Position numbers and translations under genes: made by a program
Part shown: positions 18,856 to 27,063 of the stretch, piece by piece
Layout: each line of letters begins with the position of its first letter
Numbering within the stretch: the first letter of the stretch is position 1
Notes under the pieces: generated by a model
What the model was told of the DNA's origin: nothing
Databases searched by the model: none
What the model saw: the letters and a program-made list of their open reading frames with translations, nothing else
NCBI GenBank assembly: GCA_937136055.1
Contig: CAKZOD010000005.1
Span: 62,001-126,000 of the forward strand
Direction: 5' to 3'
Length of the DNA stretch: 64,000 nt
Source: an uncultured Oceanospirillaceae bacterium
GTDB taxonomy: Bacteria > Pseudomonadota > Gammaproteobacteria > Pseudomonadales > Balneatricaceae

Positions 18856-19536
18856 CTATTTAGGTGCATGTACTCGGCGATGCAAAATACTCGAAAATTC
18901 TTCTGCAAAGGTTTCATAGTTATTCATCAAATTACTCGCTGATGATGAGAAACGGTTGTAAGCCATTACTGCTGGTATTGCAGCAAAAAGCCCCATCGCA
19001 GTGGCTACGAGCGCTTCAGATATACCAGGTGCTACTGATGAAAGCGTTGCTTGCTGCATATTAGCAAGCCCTCTAAAGGAGTTCATAATCCCCCACACCG
19101 TACCAAAAAGACCAACATAGGGAGATGTTGAACCAACTGACGCCAAGAAAGGAAGATGCGCATCTAGCTTTTCTTCTTCCCTTGAAAGTGCAACACGCAT
19201 GCTGCGCTCAATACCTTCCATCACGGCATCCGCATCATAATTTTTTTGAGCAGTTAAGCGCGTATATTCTTTAATCCCCGCTCTGAAAATTTCTTCTGCA
19301 CCACCTGAAGATTGTGGATTTTCAGAGACATCGCGAAAGAGCTGTCCCAGATCAATACCCGACCAAAACTTATCTTCAAATTTTCGCAGGGCGCGTTTTG
19401 CTTTACCCAAAAAGAAAAAGCGTTGAAAGATCATGATCCATGACATTACCGATGCTAGTGCCAATATGGCCATAACACACTTCACCACAACACTCGCATT
19501 GAGTACTAAGTCAAGAATTGACATTGTTTCTACCAC
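18856..19536 (-). CDS. tolQ: Tol-Pal system protein TolQ
   Basis: MotA/TolQ/ExbB proton-channel protein with three membrane segments, 226 residues. The start is best read as GTG at 19534-19536: GGAGA lies about seven bases upstream, and the resulting N-terminus (VETMSILDLVLNAS) aligns with E. coli TolQ. The ATG four codons later is too far from that site. The conserved block SVGSTSPYVGLFGTVWGIMN (about 133-152) is intact. First tol gene after ybgC. Confidence 0.95.
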   Translation of the reverse strand: MVETMSILDLVLNASVVVKCVMAILALASVMSWIMIFQRFFFLGKAKRALRKFEDKFWSGIDLGQLFRDVSENPQSSGGAEEIFRAGIKEYTRLTAQKNYDADAVMEGIERSMRVALSREEEKLDAHLPFLASVGSTSPYVGLFGTVWGIMNSFRGLANMQQATLSSVAPGISEALVATAMGLFAAIPAVMAYNRFSSSASNLMNNYETFAEEFSSILHRRVHAPK

Positions 19537-19595
19537 TTACTTTCTCCATTTTTACTATTGGGTACTTTCTAACGACACACTAAAGTGTTGAGCTA

Positions 19596-19991
19596 TTAAC
19601 GGTTAGAAAATATTTGTCTAATTTGCGAGGGGAACCGACAAGGCCTCATCGTTTCTGCATTCACACAAACTACAACGACTTCTGCACGCGTTAATAGTTG
19701 ATTAGTGCGGATAGATTGCAAAAAAGTCACACTTGCAGCACTGCATTTAGCAACTTCGACACTGATTGTCAGCTGGTCATCCAATTTAGCAGACGCTAAA
19801 TAATCACAATTCACTGATTTAACAACAAACAAAAAGCCTTGCTGTTGTAAATCCTGTTGTTCTATTTTATGGCTGCGTAAAAACTCGGTTCTTGCGCGCT
19901 CCATAAACTTCAAATAATTCACATAATAAACAATGCCACCAATGTCAGTATCTTCTATATAGACCCTGACTGGGAATTCAAACAATTTCAA
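19596..19991 (-). CDS. ybgC: Acyl-CoA thioesterase YbgC (tol-pal associated)
   Basis: HotDog-fold thioesterase of 131 residues. The family motif EDTDIGGIVYYVNYLKFMER (residues 13-32) contains the catalytic Asp (D16). It acts on short-chain or malonyl-type acyl-CoA or ACP in relatives and is found in the phospholipid-synthesis complex of E. coli. It leads the tol operon, 59 bases before tolQ, as is usual. Confidence 0.94.
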   Translation of the reverse strand: MKLFEFPVRVYIEDTDIGGIVYYVNYLKFMERARTEFLRSHKIEQQDLQQQGFLFVVKSVNCDYLASAKLDDQLTISVEVAKCSAASVTFLQSIRTNQLLTRAEVVVVCVNAETMRPCRFPSQIRQIFSNR

Positions 19992-20271
19992 TCGTTTTAC
20001 CTTTTAAAGAAACATCGTTCACATACAATTTTTTGCACTGATTTTAACCACCTTAAACTACTATTTGAATAGCTAGATACGTTTTTTTACAACAAACTGA
20101 CAATTGCAACGATATTAAGTTCGCTTTTTCACACGATATAACGTTTAAAACAGAGCAAAGCGAGCCAAGCATTAAATATTCTCAACAAAGCAAGGCCTTA
20201 AAGCCATTTTGGCACTAGGTGTCAGCCGCTCGTTTTATGTCCGAAAAGCTAGTCAGTTTCAGTAAATCAGC

Positions 20272-20303
20272 AAAAAAAAGAGCCGCTATTGCGACTCTTT
20301 TTT
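20272..20303 (-). terminator. Terminator overlapping the 3' end of ruvB
   Basis: On the minus strand the last ruvB codons and the stop codon form an AGAGTCGC / GCGGCTCT stem (one U-G pair) followed by eight T. The terminator therefore begins inside the gene, with the stop codon at 20286-20288 in the stem-loop. Confidence 0.85.
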
Positions 20304-21308
20304 AGGTACATCTAAACCAAAATGTAAATAGGCATTATCGGTGACTACCCGCCCTCTTGGGGTTCGCATAATAAAGCCCTGCTGAATCAAAAATGGCTCT
20401 AAAACATCTTCTATTGTTTCGCGCTCTTCGCTGATTGCCGCCGCTAAATTGTCAACTCCGACAGGGCCGCCTGAAAATTTCTCAATCATCGTTAACAGCA
20501 AACGTCGATCCATATGGTCAAAGCCTTTATCATCCACACTGAGCATATTTAACGCTTTATCAGCAACAGCTGCGCTTATCACACCATCCGCTTTGACTTC
20601 TGCATAATCTCTTGCACGGCGTAATAATTTATTGGCAATACGAGGCGTACCTCTGCTGCGCATAGCCACCTCACGAGCACCATCTTTCTCAATATTGCAG
20701 CCAGATAAATTAGCAGAGCGCTGCACAATACTGGTTAAATCTGCAATATTATAAAACTCCAAACGCTGCACAATGCCAAACCGATCGCGCAGGGGCGATG
20801 TTAATGAGCCCGCTCTAGTCGTGGCACCCACCAGCGTAAAGGGAGGAATATCTAATTTGATTGAACGCGCTGCTGGGCCTTCACCAATCATAATATCTAA
20901 TTGATAATCTTCCATTGCAGGGTAAAGAATTTCTTCTACATTTGGACTCAGACGATGTATTTCGTCAATAAACAGCACATCCCCTGCTTCTAAGTTAGTC
21001 AGCAACGCTGCTAGATCACCCGCTCTTTCCAAAATAGGACCTGAAGTCGTTTTAATTTCCGATCCCATCTCTGCTGCGATAATGTTCGCAAGTGTTGTTT
21101 TACCGAGCCCAGGTGGTCCAAAAATTAAGGTGTGATCTAAAGCTTCTTCGCGAGTGCGCGCCGCTTCGATAAAAATTTCCATCTGCTCCTTAACCACAGG
21201 CTGGCCTTGATAATCAGCCAGTTTGTGAGGACGAATAGCTCTATCTTGAACTTCTTCAACACTATTTTTCTCAATGACGGGAGATATAAAACGATCCGCT
21301 TCTAACAT
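20286..21308 (-). CDS. ruvB: Holliday junction branch-migration ATPase RuvB
   Basis: Hexameric AAA+ motor that drives Holliday junction branch migration with RuvA. 340 residues. Walker [10 protein letters not shown] (64-72), Walker [11 protein letters not shown] (111-120) and the family C-terminal winged-helix part ending in [15 protein letters not shown]. The ATG is at 21306-21308. It lies 179 bases after ruvA, an unusually wide gap, so it may have an extra promoter. It ends in its own terminator, separating it from the tol operon. Confidence 0.96.
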   Translation of the reverse strand: MLEADRFISPVIEKNSVEEVQDRAIRPHKLADYQGQPVVKEQMEIFIEAARTREEALDHTLIFGPPGLGKTTLANIIAAEMGSEIKTTSGPILERAGDLAALLTNLEAGDVLFIDEIHRLSPNVEEILYPAMEDYQLDIMIGEGPAARSIKLDIPPFTLVGATTRAGSLTSPLRDRFGIVQRLEFYNIADLTSIVQRSANLSGCNIEKDGAREVAMRSRGTPRIANKLLRRARDYAEVKADGVISAAVADKALNMLSVDDKGFDHMDRRLLLTMIEKFSGGPVGVDNLAAAISEERETIEDVLEPFLIQQGFIMRTPRGRVVTDNAYLHFGLDVPKKESQ

Positions 21309-21487
21309 TTTTTTCCTATTATCAATCTGTTATTAGATTTCTAATGTGAGCCCCACTCACACAATTACATAAGGGGAACTATGTTCACAGGCTTATTGCT
21401 CGTATGATATACCACATCAATACCTTAAGCCCCTCTTTAATCAACGACAGCCAAATAATTCAATTGCTCTATATTTTACTCACAGCT

Positions 21488-22114
21488 TTAACCCACCATC
21501 GATTTAAGCGCGACACGTATTAACGCTTCACTCGAATCAATATCGCTCAATTGCTTTTGAGCGCTTGCCACAGCTTTGCTCGCGATTACAGGCTTATAAC
21601 CTAGTGCAACGAGTGCGCTTTGTGCATCATCAATATAACCATTGATACTTTGTGTTGCACTGGGTAGCTGAGCACCTGTAAGCTCAAAATCTGTTGCCTC
21701 ATCAAGCCCTAGTGCAGCAATTTTATCCTTTAACTCAACAACTAAGCGCTCAGCTGTTTTTTTACCAACCCCTGGAATTTTAGTTAAGCGCGTTGCATCT
21801 TCACTGCCAATACAGGATGCAAATTCATCACTGCTCATGCCCGACAGTATTGCTATCGCCATTTTAGGTCCAACGCCATTGGTTTTTATCAAAGTACGAA
21901 ATAACGTTCGCTCTTTGCGATCAAAAAAACCAAACAACAGCTGTGCATCCTCGCGCACAACAAAATGGGTATAAACCTTCACTTGACTGGATAGCGCCGG
22001 CAGTCGATAGAAAGTTTGCATAGAAGCCTCTATCTCATAACCTACACCATTCGCTTCAACCACAAGTAATGGCGGTTGTTTTTCGATTAGTTCTCCACGA
22101 ATATGACCGATCAT
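21488..22114 (-). CDS. ruvA: Holliday junction-binding protein RuvA
   Basis: Tetrameric junction-recognition subunit of RuvAB, 208 residues. Begins MIGHIRGELIEKQPPLLVVE, followed by an OB fold, helix-hairpin-helix motifs (TNGVGPKMAIAILSG and IPGVGKKTAERLVVELKD) and a C-terminal RuvB-contact domain. An SOS box lies about 58 bases upstream. No ruvC precedes it. Confidence 0.96.
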   Translation of the reverse strand: MIGHIRGELIEKQPPLLVVEANGVGYEIEASMQTFYRLPALSSQVKVYTHFVVREDAQLLFGFFDRKERTLFRTLIKTNGVGPKMAIAILSGMSSDEFASCIGSEDATRLTKIPGVGKKTAERLVVELKDKIAALGLDEATDFELTGAQLPSATQSINGYIDDAQSALVALGYKPVIASKAVASAQKQLSDIDSSEALIRVALKSMVG

Positions 22115-22172
22115 GTTATTTCTCTCTGTTGTGAATTCAAGATATGAGCTTAGAAATACAGCCTACCTATTT

Positions 22173-22192
22173 ATATGTACAAATATACAGTA
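22173..22192 (-). promoter_or_regulatory. LexA (SOS) box upstream of ruvA
   Basis: On the minus strand the site reads TACTGTATATTTGTACATAT, matching the LexA consensus CTGT-N8-ACAG in seven of eight core bases and its A/T-rich alternating centre. It is about 58 bases upstream of the ruvA start. ruvAB is a LexA regulon member in E. coli, so this fits. Seen directly; binding is inferred. Confidence 0.75.
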
Positions 22193-22215
22193 TTTAAATT
22201 TAATTCAAAGCTCAA

Positions 22216-23121
22216 TCATTCACTATTTGCTAGTTGAAAAGTAATTTTCTTAGCTTGAGATACCAACTCAGCTTTATCATTGAATTGATGATCAAGCTTT
22301 TCACAACCTTCTAATTCGCTGCGTATCCAGTACCAAATACACTCTAAACCTTGGTTAATATCCACTGCTATGGTTAAAGAAGATTCAAACGCCTGCGCAT
22401 CCATATCCTGAAAAGCAGGTAACTTATTAAGCGCTACCTTATCGATTTCAAACACTGTAAAAAGCGCTGCTGCATCAAGCCACGGTAGCCCCCAGCCCCC
22501 GTATTCCCAGTCAATGACCGTAATCTCGCAACCGTTTTTTGATTGCATCACGTTCCCCAAGTGAAGATCCTGATGAATGATGCCACTTTCAACCTTGGCC
22601 AACCTCTTTATGGCATCATCCAGTTGATCGCACAACTCAATTGCTACCGCCCTTTGCGTACTTTCTTTGAATAACAGTTTGTACTGTTTCAACAGGTTTC
22701 GATGATCAAAACTCAATCCGACTAAATGCTCAGTTGATACATCGGCGTTATTATCCTTCGCTTGCGCCTTATCTATGATTAATTGCCTTGAAAAAAGCTG
22801 AAGCGAAGCCATCCACTCGAGCATCGCTCTCTTGGTTTCTTCGCTGATACCAACACAACCCCCATGATCGCTCATAAGACACCAGCCTAATTTAAGATCG
22901 TTTTCGATCACTTTTGGCGCCCAGCTTTGATTTGAGATTAGGCTGAGTATTTTTGCCTCACGAACCCTATCCACACCGAAGGCAAGCTCTTCGCTAGCGT
23001 TGATTCTTAACACATAATTTTCACCATTAATTGTCGCGCGATACAACTCATTAGAACTGCCTTTTGCTATCGCTTGCCAATGGCCGTCATCGATCAATGG
23101 ATGGTTTATTTTACTAAGCAA
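22216..23121 (-). CDS. APH/choline-kinase-like phosphotransferase, possible thiamine kinase
   Basis: Kinase of 301 residues with the APH fold: an N-lobe with KGSSNELYRATINGENYVLR (20-39) and the catalytic loop HQDLHLGNV (183-191), followed by the metal-binding IDWEYGG (203-209). All key residues are present. Members phosphorylate small molecules such as choline, thiamine or aminoglycosides. It is divergent from thiBPQ with 220 bases between starts, so a ThiK-like role (thiamine to thiamine phosphate) is the best guess from context, not from sequence alone. Confidence 0.75.
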   Translation of the reverse strand: MLSKINHPLIDDGHWQAIAKGSSNELYRATINGENYVLRINASEELAFGVDRVREAKILSLISNQSWAPKVIENDLKLGWCLMSDHGGCVGISEETKRAMLEWMASLQLFSRQLIIDKAQAKDNNADVSTEHLVGLSFDHRNLLKQYKLLFKESTQRAVAIELCDQLDDAIKRLAKVESGIIHQDLHLGNVMQSKNGCEITVIDWEYGGWGLPWLDAAALFTVFEIDKVALNKLPAFQDMDAQAFESSLTIAVDINQGLECIWYWIRSELEGCEKLDHQFNDKAELVSQAKKITFQLANSE

Positions 23122-23341
23122 GTTTCACCTTAAATTATTGTTTGGGTAAGCGTTATGTCTGGAGTAATATACATTCTTTTTCTGGTACTGGTTGCAAATT
23201 CAAAAAGCCATTAGTATCCACAATACATACAAGCACTATTTATGGTTACAATTATTCCAAACAGCCGTAAATAAAAACTTAAGCAATAACTAGCAATGCT
23301 AATTATGTACTTATAATCCATCTAACTGTTTAGAGAAAATA

Positions 23342-24334
23342 ATGAAAAAATTACTTACTTTATGTCTTACAGGCTTACTTTCTGCTAACGCTTTAGCAGA
23401 TCACGAATCTGATCACACATTAACAGTTTACACATATGATTCATTTGTCTCTGATTGGGGGCCGGGTCCAAAAATTAAAGAGGCTTTTGAAAAAAATTGT
23501 CATTGCGTATTAAACTTTGTTGCTGAAGAAGATGGCGTAAGTATTCTAAATCGCTTAAAAATCGAAGGTAAAAAAGTCAAGGCAGACGTAATTCTTGGAT
23601 TAGATCAAGCACTGATCAATGAAGCAAAAGCTACAGGCTTAATTGCAGAACACCAGCAGGATCTATCTAACTTAGAAGGTGCGCTAAACTGGAAAGACAG
23701 TGCTTTTGTACCTTACGACTTTGGTTATTTTGCCTTTATCTACGACAGCACTAAGATTAAGCAGCCTGTCACATCACTAAAAGCTTTAGTTGAGTCAGAT
23801 GCAACGGTTATCTACCAAGACCCACGTACCAGCACACCTGGACAGGGCTTAATGTTCTGGATGAATGCTGTCTACCAAGATCAAACAAAAGCTGCATGGA
23901 AACAGTTAGCAAGCCATACACAAACTGTCACTAAAGGTTGGTATGAAGGTTACAGCATGTTCTTAAAAGGCGGCTCTGATTATGTACTTAGCTATACAAC
24001 TTCACCTGCATATCACATGATTGCAGAGTCTGAAACAAAGTATAAAGCAGCGCAGTTCAGTGAAGGCCATGTGGCACAAATCGAAGTAGCTGCAGCACTT
24101 AACACCAGCAAACAAGCTGAACTTGCTCAACAGTTCTTGGGCTTTTTAGTTTCAGATGAGGCGCAAAAAATCTTGCCTGTTACCAACTGGATGCTACCTG
24201 TTGTTAAATCGGTAGAATTGCCGGCACAGTTTGATGAGTTAATTAAACCGCAAGCAATTGAACTGAATATCGATCAAATCTCTAAGCAGCGCAAGCCTTG
24301 GATTGTTGATTGGCGCTCAAGCGCAATCAAATAA
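23342..24334 (+). CDS. thiB: Thiamine ABC transporter substrate-binding protein ThiB
   Basis: Periplasmic thiamine/TPP-binding protein of 330 residues. Signal peptide of about 19 residues (LLSANALA, then DHESD). The mature N-terminus carries the family signature LTVYTYDSFVSDWGPGPKIK (about 27-46), and EEDGVSILNRL and YEGYSMFLKGGSDYVLSYTTSPAY follow. A -10-like TATAAT is at 23312-23317 without a good -35. No THI-box or TPP riboswitch could be seen upstream. Confidence 0.93.
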   Translation: MKKLLTLCLTGLLSANALADHESDHTLTVYTYDSFVSDWGPGPKIKEAFEKNCHCVLNFVAEEDGVSILNRLKIEGKKVKADVILGLDQALINEAKATGLIAEHQQDLSNLEGALNWKDSAFVPYDFGYFAFIYDSTKIKQPVTSLKALVESDATVIYQDPRTSTPGQGLMFWMNAVYQDQTKAAWKQLASHTQTVTKGWYEGYSMFLKGGSDYVLSYTTSPAYHMIAESETKYKAAQFSEGHVAQIEVAAALNTSKQAELAQQFLGFLVSDEAQKILPVTNWMLPVVKSVELPAQFDELIKPQAIELNIDQISKQRKPWIVDWRSSAIK

Positions 24335-24350
24335 GCTTTTTTAGCTTTAG

Positions 24351-24376
24351 CGCTCACACATATTCTTGTGTGAGCG
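24351..24376 (+). other. Strong intercistronic hairpin between thiB and thiP
   Basis: Perfect 10-bp arms CGCTCACACA and TGTGTGAGCG with a six-base loop, lying 16 bases after the thiB stop codon. No T-run follows. In ABC transporter operons such hairpins often protect the binding-protein mRNA or attenuate read-through, so that thiB outnumbers thiP and thiQ. Confidence 0.7.
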
Positions 24377-24416
24377 TATACTCCTCCTCCCTTAAAACCC
24401 AATCAGCTAAGCAAAA

Positions 24417-25979
24417 ATGTTAAAAAACTTTAGTAACCTAACAGGTCTTTTCTTCATCCTGTTTATCAGCTCTATCACAGCATTAGCGTTTTATGGGTTA
24501 ATCGCCTTTAATCAAGATGGCTTTGATTTAACACTGTTACAAGACAGCTATTTCCACAGCATTTTACTCTTTTCGATAAAACAAGCACTGCTCAGTGCAC
24601 TGATCTCAACGGCGCTCGCTTGGCCTATTGCACGCGCCCTATACTATTACCCACAGCTCTATTTAAAAGGCACATTTTTAAGCCTAACTCTATTGTGCTT
24701 TGTGATACCAACGCTGGTATTAATCACGGGCTTTGTATCGCTGCTAGGGCTTTCAGGTATTTTAACGCCATTTTTACCTGATGATTGGAACCTTTACGGC
24801 TTAAAGGGAATTTTACTTGCCCATGTCTATATGAACCTGCCATTTGCAGTACGCGCGATTTACAACCAAATGCGTAATATCCCTGACTCAAGCTGGCGCT
24901 TAGCAAACCAGTTAAAGCTCAATACATGGCAACGTTTTTATTTATTAGAATGGCCAACGGTTAAATCTAACCTTATTCTTACTTTTGGCTTTATCACAAT
25001 CCTTTGCTTTAATAGCTTTGCGGTTGTTCTCGCTCTTGGTGGCGGCCCACAATCCACAACGCTGGAAGTTGCGATTTATCAAGCATTGAAATACGACTTC
25101 AACCTTTCTGAAGCGTTAACCTTTGCCTGGGCACAATTTGCAATTGCCGGCGTTTTCTTTGTTACTTTATATCGCTCAAGCTCTATCTCGTGGCTATCCA
25201 AAGATACTGCTAAAAAGCAGTATCTACCCCGTTTATCTAAAACAAACAAAATACTCTTTAGCGCACTTTATAGCCTCTGCTTTCTTTTCATGCTTTTACC
25301 TTTACTATCGCTAATCCCTGGTATATTCAGTGTTAAATATAGCTTGCCACTGCTCGTCAATATTAGTAGTGCGCTAGGGGTTTCAATCGCAATTGCAGGT
25401 ACTTGTGCGATACTTGCAATCGTCATTAGTTATTGCATTATGCTACCTATTCGCTACAGCTTGTTTCATCAACAGCACACTACTAAAAGCCTTCTACAAT
25501 GGCTTGCAAACCATACTTTAATCGCGCCCGCCATGGTATTGAGCGTCGGGTTATATGTGTTGTTTTTACCTCTGATCGATCTAGATCTATGGGGAATTGT
25601 ATTTGTTGTTATTCTCAATTTACTACTGATACTGCCCTTTGCAATTCAGCAAACGCGCGCTAGGCTCATTCAGTACGATAAAGATTATTTGCAACTCGCA
25701 CTTTCACTGAAACTTAGCTATTGGCAAAGAATTAGTATCGAATGGCCTTACATCAAACCAACAATGCTCAGCGCTTTCTCATTAGTTTTTTTAATCGCAA
25801 TGGGTGATGTCGCAATTTTCTCTATTTTCGGTAGTTCAGATTATAAAACGCTACCTTGGTTAATTTACCAATACGCAGGTAGCTATCGCATTAACGAAGC
25901 GTCACTGGCCTCAGCCATTCTATTAAGCCTCTATTTAGTGGTTTTACTTAAATTTGAAAGAGCACAAAACAATGCTTGA
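24417..25979 (+). CDS. thiP: Thiamine ABC transporter permease ThiP
   Basis: Inner-membrane permease of 520 residues with about twelve hydrophobic segments in two homologous halves, each with an EAA-type loop (NIPDSSWRLANQLKLNTWQR, about 156-175, and the second near 420). Close in length to the E. coli 536-residue protein. Third base of the operon pattern: thiB, hairpin, thiP, then thiQ overlapping by eight bases. Confidence 0.93.
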   Translation: MLKNFSNLTGLFFILFISSITALAFYGLIAFNQDGFDLTLLQDSYFHSILLFSIKQALLSALISTALAWPIARALYYYPQLYLKGTFLSLTLLCFVIPTLVLITGFVSLLGLSGILTPFLPDDWNLYGLKGILLAHVYMNLPFAVRAIYNQMRNIPDSSWRLANQLKLNTWQRFYLLEWPTVKSNLILTFGFITILCFNSFAVVLALGGGPQSTTLEVAIYQALKYDFNLSEALTFAWAQFAIAGVFFVTLYRSSSISWLSKDTAKKQYLPRLSKTNKILFSALYSLCFLFMLLPLLSLIPGIFSVKYSLPLLVNISSALGVSIAIAGTCAILAIVISYCIMLPIRYSLFHQQHTTKSLLQWLANHTLIAPAMVLSVGLYVLFLPLIDLDLWGIVFVVILNLLLILPFAIQQTRARLIQYDKDYLQLALSLKLSYWQRISIEWPYIKPTMLSAFSLVFLIAMGDVAIFSIFGSSDYKTLPWLIYQYAGSYRINEASLASAILLSLYLVVLLKFERAQNNA

Positions 25980-26580
25980 TATAAATAATGTAAGCATCTT
26001 AGTTGGTAATAATTCACTGCACTACAATAGGCAGTTAAACGCTGGCGAAATTACTACCCTACAAGGTATCAGTGGTGTGGGTAAAACGAGCTTACTACTG
26101 TGTATTGCAGGCTTTATACCAGTACAAAATGGTCAATTGAAATGGCAATCTACGCTGCTCAACAGCCTCCCCAGTGAAAAGCGTCCAGTCGCAATGTTAT
26201 TCCAAGAAAACAATTTATTCGAACATATTAGCGTGCTGAAGAACGCAAGCCTTGGCCAAGTTAATGCCTGTGAAGATGAAATTATGCAAGCAGCCGAGCA
26301 ATTGGCAATTGCTGAGCAGATGCATAAAGCGCCGAGTGAATTATCGGGAGGACAGCGTCAAAGAGTCGCACTATTAAGAACACTGCTTCGCCCTGAACCT
26401 ATTGTGCTACTTGACGAACCCTTTGCAGAACTGGATTATCACACCCGTGAGATTTGCGCCTCTTGGGTGGCTGATTGTGTGAAAGGAACTCAGAAAACGC
26501 TGTTACTGGTTACTCATCAAAACGAAGATGTTGAACGATTAGCAGATCACGACTGGCAATTAACCCAGCAACATCGTTAA
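25972..26580 (+). CDS. thiQ: Thiamine ABC transporter ATPase ThiQ
   Basis: ATP-binding subunit of 202 residues. Walker A GISGVGKTS, Q-loop LFQENNLFEH, signature LSGGQRQRVALLR and Walker B PIVLLDEPF are all present. The ATG at 25972 lies within the end of thiP (overlap of eight bases), favouring translational coupling; a longer TTG-initiated frame (25954) is unlikely. Confidence 0.92.
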   Translation: MLDINNVSILVGNNSLHYNRQLNAGEITTLQGISGVGKTSLLLCIAGFIPVQNGQLKWQSTLLNSLPSEKRPVAMLFQENNLFEHISVLKNASLGQVNACEDEIMQAAEQLAIAEQMHKAPSELSGGQRQRVALLRTLLRPEPIVLLDEPFAELDYHTREICASWVADCVKGTQKTLLLVTHQNEDVERLADHDWQLTQQHR

Positions 26581-26603
26581 ACCATTTGTACTTTTTTTGA
26601 ATA

Positions 26604-26645
26604 GCAAAGGCAAAACTTATATTCCTTTTACCTTTGCTTTTGCCT
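26604..26645. terminator. Possible terminator between convergent thiQ and bolA
   Basis: Two overlapping pairings are possible: GCAAAGG (26604-26610) with CCTTTGC (26631-26637), or AGGCAAAA with TTTTGCCT (26608-26645). A TTTT follows the first. Loops are large, so the call is tentative. Confidence 0.35.
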
Positions 26646-26662
26646 ATAGCTTTACCTACAAA

Positions 26663-26971
26663 CTATTTAGAGCCACCTAAGCACTGTGGTGAAAGCAATT
26701 GCTTATCTTCCTTTACTTTCCACTCTTCATTCGTAAATAGGTGCAAAGCAAGCGCATGGATAGGATTATTCATCAGCTCAGCCACCAGCTTATAAATACC
26801 TTGGTGACGCTGTACCGCCCTTTTCCCGGTGAAATCATCGGAAACGGCTATCACTTTGAAATGACTTTGCGTCGCTGAACCGCCGTGCATATGACTTTCA
26901 TTTTCTAGATAAAATTCATCACAGTGTATTCCTGCTTTAATTAACTGCTCTATTTGTTGTGCTATATTCAT
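26663..26971 (-). CDS. BolA family protein
   Basis: BolA/IbaG-type protein of 102 residues, a small alpha/beta fold that partners with monothiol glutaredoxins in iron-sulfur homeostasis. Visible: the HMHGGSATQSHFKVIAVSDD block, and KRAVQRHQGIYKLVAEL followed by IHALALHLFTNEEW. The frame extends to 26995, but the ATG at 26969-26971 (MNIAQQIEQLI) matches the family start. A separate BolA-like gene (ibaG) lies at 35.9 kb; this one is the BolA rather than the IbaG type. Confidence 0.9.
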   Translation of the reverse strand: MNIAQQIEQLIKAGIHCDEFYLENESHMHGGSATQSHFKVIAVSDDFTGKRAVQRHQGIYKLVAELMNNPIHALALHLFTNEEWKVKEDKQLLSPQCLGGSK

Positions 26972-27063
26972 GGCTCTTTTTCCTGTTCCTGTCATTATCT
27001 TTCAGCGCTGCGCACTGAGAGATCAATTGTAATTGGTGTAAATTAATATTAAAGCGGGATCTG

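Noticed and set aside
23122..23341. Possible TPP riboswitch upstream of thiB
   Set aside because: No CTGAGA or ACCTGAT-type core could be found; only a -10-like box is visible.
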